Of a DNA stretch of 64,000 bases, positions 61,014 to 64,000 are shown piece by piece. The position numbers and the translations under genes are program-made. The first letter of the stretch is position 1; each line of letters starts with the position of its first letter. Origin of the DNA: Litorilituus lipolyticus (lineage in GTDB: Bacteria > Pseudomonadota > Gammaproteobacteria > Enterobacterales > Alteromonadaceae); the NCBI RefSeq assembly GCF_006439335.1, contig NZ_SAWY01000009.1, positions 1 to 64,000 of the forward strand, given 5' to 3'. The notes beneath the pieces are model-generated. The model was not told the DNA's origin. It saw only the letters and a program-made list of their open reading frames with translations, and ran no database searches.

Positions 61014-62180
61014 ATGAAAATAGCCATTGTCGGCACGGGGTATGTTGGATTATCAAATGCTATGTTATTGGCTCAGCATAATGAAGTTGTCGCTCTTGAT
61101 ATAGTTAAAGATAGGGTGAGTTTACTTAATGATAACAAATCACCGATTTCTGACTCAGAAATAGAAGACTTTTTACACAATAAGTCATTAAATTTTACCG
61201 CTACTTTAGATAAGCAATTGGCGTATCAGCAAGCAGCGTTTGTCGTTATCGCTACACCAACAGACTATGATGTTGAGACTAATTACTTTAATACGTCTTC
61301 AGTTGAAACGGTTATTTCTGATGTATTAGCGATTAATCCTCAAGCAACTATTGTTATTAAATCAACTGTTCCGGTAGGCTTTACAAAGAGAATACAGCAG
61401 AAATTTGAAAACCAAGATATATTGTTTTCGCCTGAGTTTTTACGTGAAGGCCATGCGCTTTATGATAATTTATACCCATCGCGCATAATTGTTGGCGGTA
61501 AGTCAGAAAACGGCATAAGGTTTGCCGAACTTTTAAAACAAGGAGCTATTAAAGATAATATAGATGTTTTGTTTACCGATTCAACGGAAGCTGAAGCCGT
61601 GAAACTGTTTTCAAATACTTATCTAGCTATGCGTGTTTCCTATTTTAATGAGTTAGACAGTTATGCTGAAACTCATGGCTTAGATGCGAAGCAAATTATT
61701 AAGGGTGTTGGCTTAGACCCACGTATTGGAAACCACTATAATAACCCCTCTTTTGGTTATGGGGGCTATTGTTTACCTAAAGATACCAAACAATTATTAG
61801 CTAACTACCAAGATGTTCCGAATAACCTTATTGGAGCTATTGTTGAAGCAAATGTAACTCGTAAAGACTTTATTGCAGATTCAATAATTAAAAAGCAGCC
61901 TAAAGTTGTAGGTATATATCGATTAATTATGAAAACAGGCTCTGATAATTTTAGAGATTCATCCATTCAAGGCATTATGAAGCGAATTAAGGCTAAGGGA
62001 ATTGAGGTGATAATTTTTGAACCTAGCTTGCCTCAAGAGCTATTTTTTAATTCGCGCATTATTACCGATTTAGCTGAATTTAAAGTGCTAAGTGATGTTA
62101 TCGTATCTAATCGTATGGCTGATGAATTAATCGATGTTGTAGATAAAGTCTATACAAGAGATTTATTTGGAAGTGATTAA
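61014..62180 (+). CDS. ugd: UDP-glucose 6-dehydrogenase
   Basis: Oxidises UDP-glucose to UDP-glucuronate with two NAD+, in the cytoplasm. The N-terminal Rossmann motif is [23 protein letters not shown] (82-86) and [16 protein letters not shown] belong to the active site, EFLREG (141-146) is the family signature, and the catalytic cysteine is C253 in [14 protein letters not shown]. It has 388 residues, the length of E. coli Ugd, and is the gamma-type short form. It is followed by galU, which makes its substrate UDP-glucose. Glucuronate would serve the surface polymer and perhaps be the target of the neighbouring heparinase-type lyase. Confidence 0.96.
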   Translation: MKIAIVGTGYVGLSNAMLLAQHNEVVALDIVKDRVSLLNDNKSPISDSEIEDFLHNKSLNFTATLDKQLAYQQAAFVVIATPTDYDVETNYFNTSSVETVISDVLAINPQATIVIKSTVPVGFTKRIQQKFENQDILFSPEFLREGHALYDNLYPSRIIVGGKSENGIRFAELLKQGAIKDNIDVLFTDSTEAEAVKLFSNTYLAMRVSYFNELDSYAETHGLDAKQIIKGVGLDPRIGNHYNNPSFGYGGYCLPKDTKQLLANYQDVPNNLIGAIVEANVTRKDFIADSIIKKQPKVVGIYRLIMKTGSDNFRDSSIQGIMKRIKAKGIEVIIFEPSLPQELFFNSRIITDLAEFKVLSDVIVSNRMADELIDVVDKVYTRDLFGSD

Positions 62181-62182
62181 AG

Positions 62183-62263
62183 ATGATGACTAAAGCAAGA
62201 TCTACATATTTTATTAAAGCAACTATTGAAGTAATTATTCATAACTATAAAGAACTTATATGA
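62183..62263 (+). CDS. Possible 26-residue leader ORF before galU
   Basis: A short frame begins at ATG-ATG (62183) two bases after the ugd stop and runs 26 codons. Its TGA overlaps the galU ATG (ATGA). The peptide is basic and has no recognised family. The four-base overlap hints at translational coupling to galU, but length alone makes chance likely, and the ribosome site is weak. Confidence 0.25.
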   Translation: MMTKARSTYFIKATIEVIIHNYKELI

Positions 62264-63162
62264 CTCAAAAAATAAGCAAAGCCGTAATTCCCGTTGCTGG
62301 GCTTGGTACTCGAATGCTCCCAGCAACTAAAGCGATTCCTAAAGAAATGCTGCCTATTGTTGATAAGCCTTTGATTCAGTATATTGTTAATGAATGTGTC
62401 GCAGCAGGTATTACTGAAATAGTATTAGTGACACACTCTTCTAAAAATGCGATAGAAAATCATTTTGATAAATCCTTTGAGCTAGAAACCACCCTTGAAA
62501 AACGTGTCAAAAGGCAGTTACTTGACGAAATACAAGCAATTAGCCCGAAAAATGTCACCATTATGCATGTGAGGCAAGGTGAAGCAAAAGGCTTAGGGCA
62601 TGCGGTTTTAAAAGCAAGGCCGATTATAGGTGATCAACCATTTGTTGTGGTCTTGCCTGATGTATTAATTGATGATGAAGCAGCAAACTTGAAAAGAGAT
62701 AACCTAGCGGCAATGATTAAGCAGTTTGATAATACTGAAGTAAGTCAAATAATGGTTGAACCTGTGCCCACAGAGCTTGTAAGCAATTATGGTGTAGTAG
62801 ATTGTGGTGGTGAAGAGCTTTTAGTAGGTGAGTCTACAGTTATGACAGCAATTATTGAGAAGCCTGACGTAGATGATGCACCTTCGAATATGGCGGTAGT
62901 TGGTCGTTATGTATTATCAAAGCAAATATGGGACCTTTTGGAGTTTACACCACCTGACGCTGGTAACGAGATACAGTTAACTGATGCTATTGCGAGTTTA
63001 ATGAAGCTTGAAACAGTTGAAGCATTTCATATGATAGGAAAATCTCACGATTGTGGTTCAAAACTAGGCTATATGAAAGCTAATACGGCTTATGCTCTGA
63101 GGCATGAAGAGTTGGAAAAGGATTTTAAAAATTATCTTATTGAGTTGGTAAAAGGTTTTTAA
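62260..63162 (+). CDS. galU: UTP-glucose-1-phosphate uridylyltransferase
   Basis: Makes UDP-glucose from UTP and glucose-1-phosphate. The nucleotide-binding signature [30 protein letters not shown] is at residues 8-37. [43 protein letters not shown] and [20 protein letters not shown] are diagnostic of GalU. At 300 residues it is full length. It lies 79 bases after ugd and overlaps pgi by one base (TAATG), forming an ugd-galU-pgi sugar-nucleotide operon. Regulation is not visible beyond this coupling. Confidence 0.96.
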   Translation: MTQKISKAVIPVAGLGTRMLPATKAIPKEMLPIVDKPLIQYIVNECVAAGITEIVLVTHSSKNAIENHFDKSFELETTLEKRVKRQLLDEIQAISPKNVTIMHVRQGEAKGLGHAVLKARPIIGDQPFVVVLPDVLIDDEAANLKRDNLAAMIKQFDNTEVSQIMVEPVPTELVSNYGVVDCGGEELLVGESTVMTAIIEKPDVDDAPSNMAVVGRYVLSKQIWDLLEFTPPDAGNEIQLTDAIASLMKLETVEAFHMIGKSHDCGSKLGYMKANTAYALRHEELEKDFKNYLIELVKGF

Positions 63163-64000
63163 TGGATTTTTTAAATAAAATAGCAAAAGAGCAGAGTCAA
63201 AGAAACCAGTGCATAATGGAGCTTTTTGATGACTCAGAAAGAGCCAGTGATTTCTCAGTTTGCGCAGCAAACTTGCTTCTTGATTACTCTAAGCAAAATA
63301 TTAATCGTGGTGAATTAACCGATTTAATGACTTGGGCTAAAAAAAGTCATCTTACTTCAAAAATAAACTCAATGTTTTCAGGTGATAAAGTCAATAATAC
63401 TGAGAAGCGCTCCGTATTGCATACTATTTTGAGAGTCCCTACTGAAATAAGAAATGAAATGTTTGGAGGCCTCTCTTTAGAAATACACAATGCAGAAAAA
63501 CAGATGGCATTAATTGTCGAAAATGTGAGCGAGGGAAAGTATAAAAGCTTCACAGGGAAGACATACACTGATGTATTGGCTATTGGTATTGGAGGCTCTT
63601 ATTACGGTGTTAAAGTCGCATTAAGTGCATTGTCACAATATAACTCTACAAACTTGAAAGTTCACTTACTTGCTAATGTCGACGGAAGAGCTGTAGCAAA
63701 TAAGCTAGAAAAACTTGATGCTGAAACAACTTTAGTGGTTGTTATATCCAAAACCTTTACCACTCAAGAAACATTGTTAAATGCAGAAACTGTAAAAGAT
63801 TGGATGACAGGTGAGTTACGGTCAATAGAGGCAATAACTCAGCAATGGTTTGCTGTGAGTTCAAATGTCGAAAAAGCATTAGCTTTTGGTCTAAAAAAAG
63901 ATAATATTCTTCCTATGTGGGATTGGGTCGGAGGCCGTTTTTCTATTTGGTCTGCTGTAGGTTTACCTCTTGCTCTTGCTATTGGTAACGATAATTTCAG
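63162..64000 (+). CDS. pgi: Glucose-6-phosphate isomerase, N-terminal part (cut by window end)
   Basis: Open frame of 279 codons with no stop before the window end. It shows Pgi motifs in order: DVLAIGIGGSYYGVK, VVISKTFTTQETLLNAET (phosphate-binding region) and MWDWVGGRFSIWSAVGLPLAL. It interconverts glucose-6-phosphate and fructose-6-phosphate, linking glycolysis to the UDP-glucose and UDP-GlcNAc supply for the glycan genes. The ATG shares one base with the galU stop. About half of the usual 545-550 residues is present, so the 3' part lies outside this window. Confidence 0.95.
   Translation, partial: MDFLNKIAKEQSQRNQCIMELFDDSERASDFSVCAANLLLDYSKQNINRGELTDLMTWAKKSHLTSKINSMFSGDKVNNTEKRSVLHTILRVPTEIRNEMFGGLSLEIHNAEKQMALIVENVSEGKYKSFTGKTYTDVLAIGIGGSYYGVKVALSALSQYNSTNLKVHLLANVDGRAVANKLEKLDAETTLVVVISKTFTTQETLLNAETVKDWMTGELRSIEAITQQWFAVSSNVEKALAFGLKKDNILPMWDWVGGRFSIWSAVGLPLALAIGNDNF

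Noticed and set aside
1-64000. CRISPR arrays, tRNA or rRNA genes, and insertion sequences
   Set aside because: No short direct repeats with regular spacers, no cloverleaf or rRNA-like stretch, and no transposase-like protein were seen on reading. A tool search could still find a diverged small RNA.

Overview
The window looks like part of the chromosome of an AT-rich, Gram-negative marine gammaproteobacterium, most likely of the Alteromonadales (Colwellia/Thalassotalea-like). This rests on gamma-type WecE, WecG, Ugd, GalU and Pgi sequences, lipoproteins with lipoboxes, Wzx/Wzy/Wzz-type polysaccharide genes, and a GlyGly-CTERM tail of the kind found in Vibrio, Shewanella and Colwellia. The genus is inference. 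I saw no rRNA, tRNA, CRISPR array or insertion sequence.

Layout. (1) 1-241 is the tail of an FG-GAP repeat protein. (2) 497-11533 is a forward surface-glycan region. It has a GT4 transferase, a WbpV-type reductase/epimerase and a PglC-like initiating phosphosugar transferase. A second set follows: SMR/ArnE-like carrier, methyltransferase, WecE aminotransferase and a multi-spanning GT-C-like protein. Then come a WbqC-like protein, a second methyltransferase, a NeuD-like acetyltransferase and an ArnC/GtrB-like GT2. (3) 11670-13387 (minus) is a pair of exported proteins, one ending in a phage-tail-type S74 chaperone domain. (4) 13594-27920 encodes exported proteins: a CRTAC1-like FG-GAP protein, a DUF255 thioredoxin-like protein with a DsbD-N-like tail, a lipoprotein, and a 2576-residue Ig-repeat protein. 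(5) 28182-46932 is a Wzx/Wzy-type cluster: WbpM-like dehydratase, three flippases, five GT4s, two GT2s, WecG, acyltransferase, Wzz, Wzy-like polymerase and LicD. A sulfotransferase and flippase pair is inverted inside it. (6) 47236-56285 holds a heparinase II/III-type lyase lipoprotein, an LVIVD-repeat lipoprotein and a GlyGly-CTERM repeat protein. (7) 56366-60737 (minus) is a tightly overlapping three-gene operon. (8) 61014-64000 is ugd, galU and the start of pgi.

How the genes work together. GalU, Ugd and Pgi supply UDP-glucose, UDP-glucuronate and hexose phosphates. WbpM plus the WbpV-like enzyme would make a UDP-6-deoxy-HexNAc such as UDP-QuiNAc, a natural substrate for the PglC-like transferase. 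WecE would make a dTDP-4-amino-4,6-dideoxyhexose, which the acetyl- and methyltransferases could decorate. Chains would be flipped by Wzx, polymerised by Wzy, length-controlled by Wzz and trimmed by the periplasmic lyase.

The most notable system is the minus-strand operon at 56366-60737. Its three products match, in domain type and set, the enzymes that make cytidine diphosphoramidate for the Campylobacter jejuni capsule O-methyl phosphoramidate: glutamine kinase (Cj1418), gamma-glutamyl-CDP-amidate hydrolase (Cj1417) and phosphoglutamine cytidylyltransferase (Cj1416). Here the kinase carries an extra N-terminal nucleotidyltransferase-like domain. This suggests a phosphoramidate-decorated surface glycan in a marine gammaproteobacterium.
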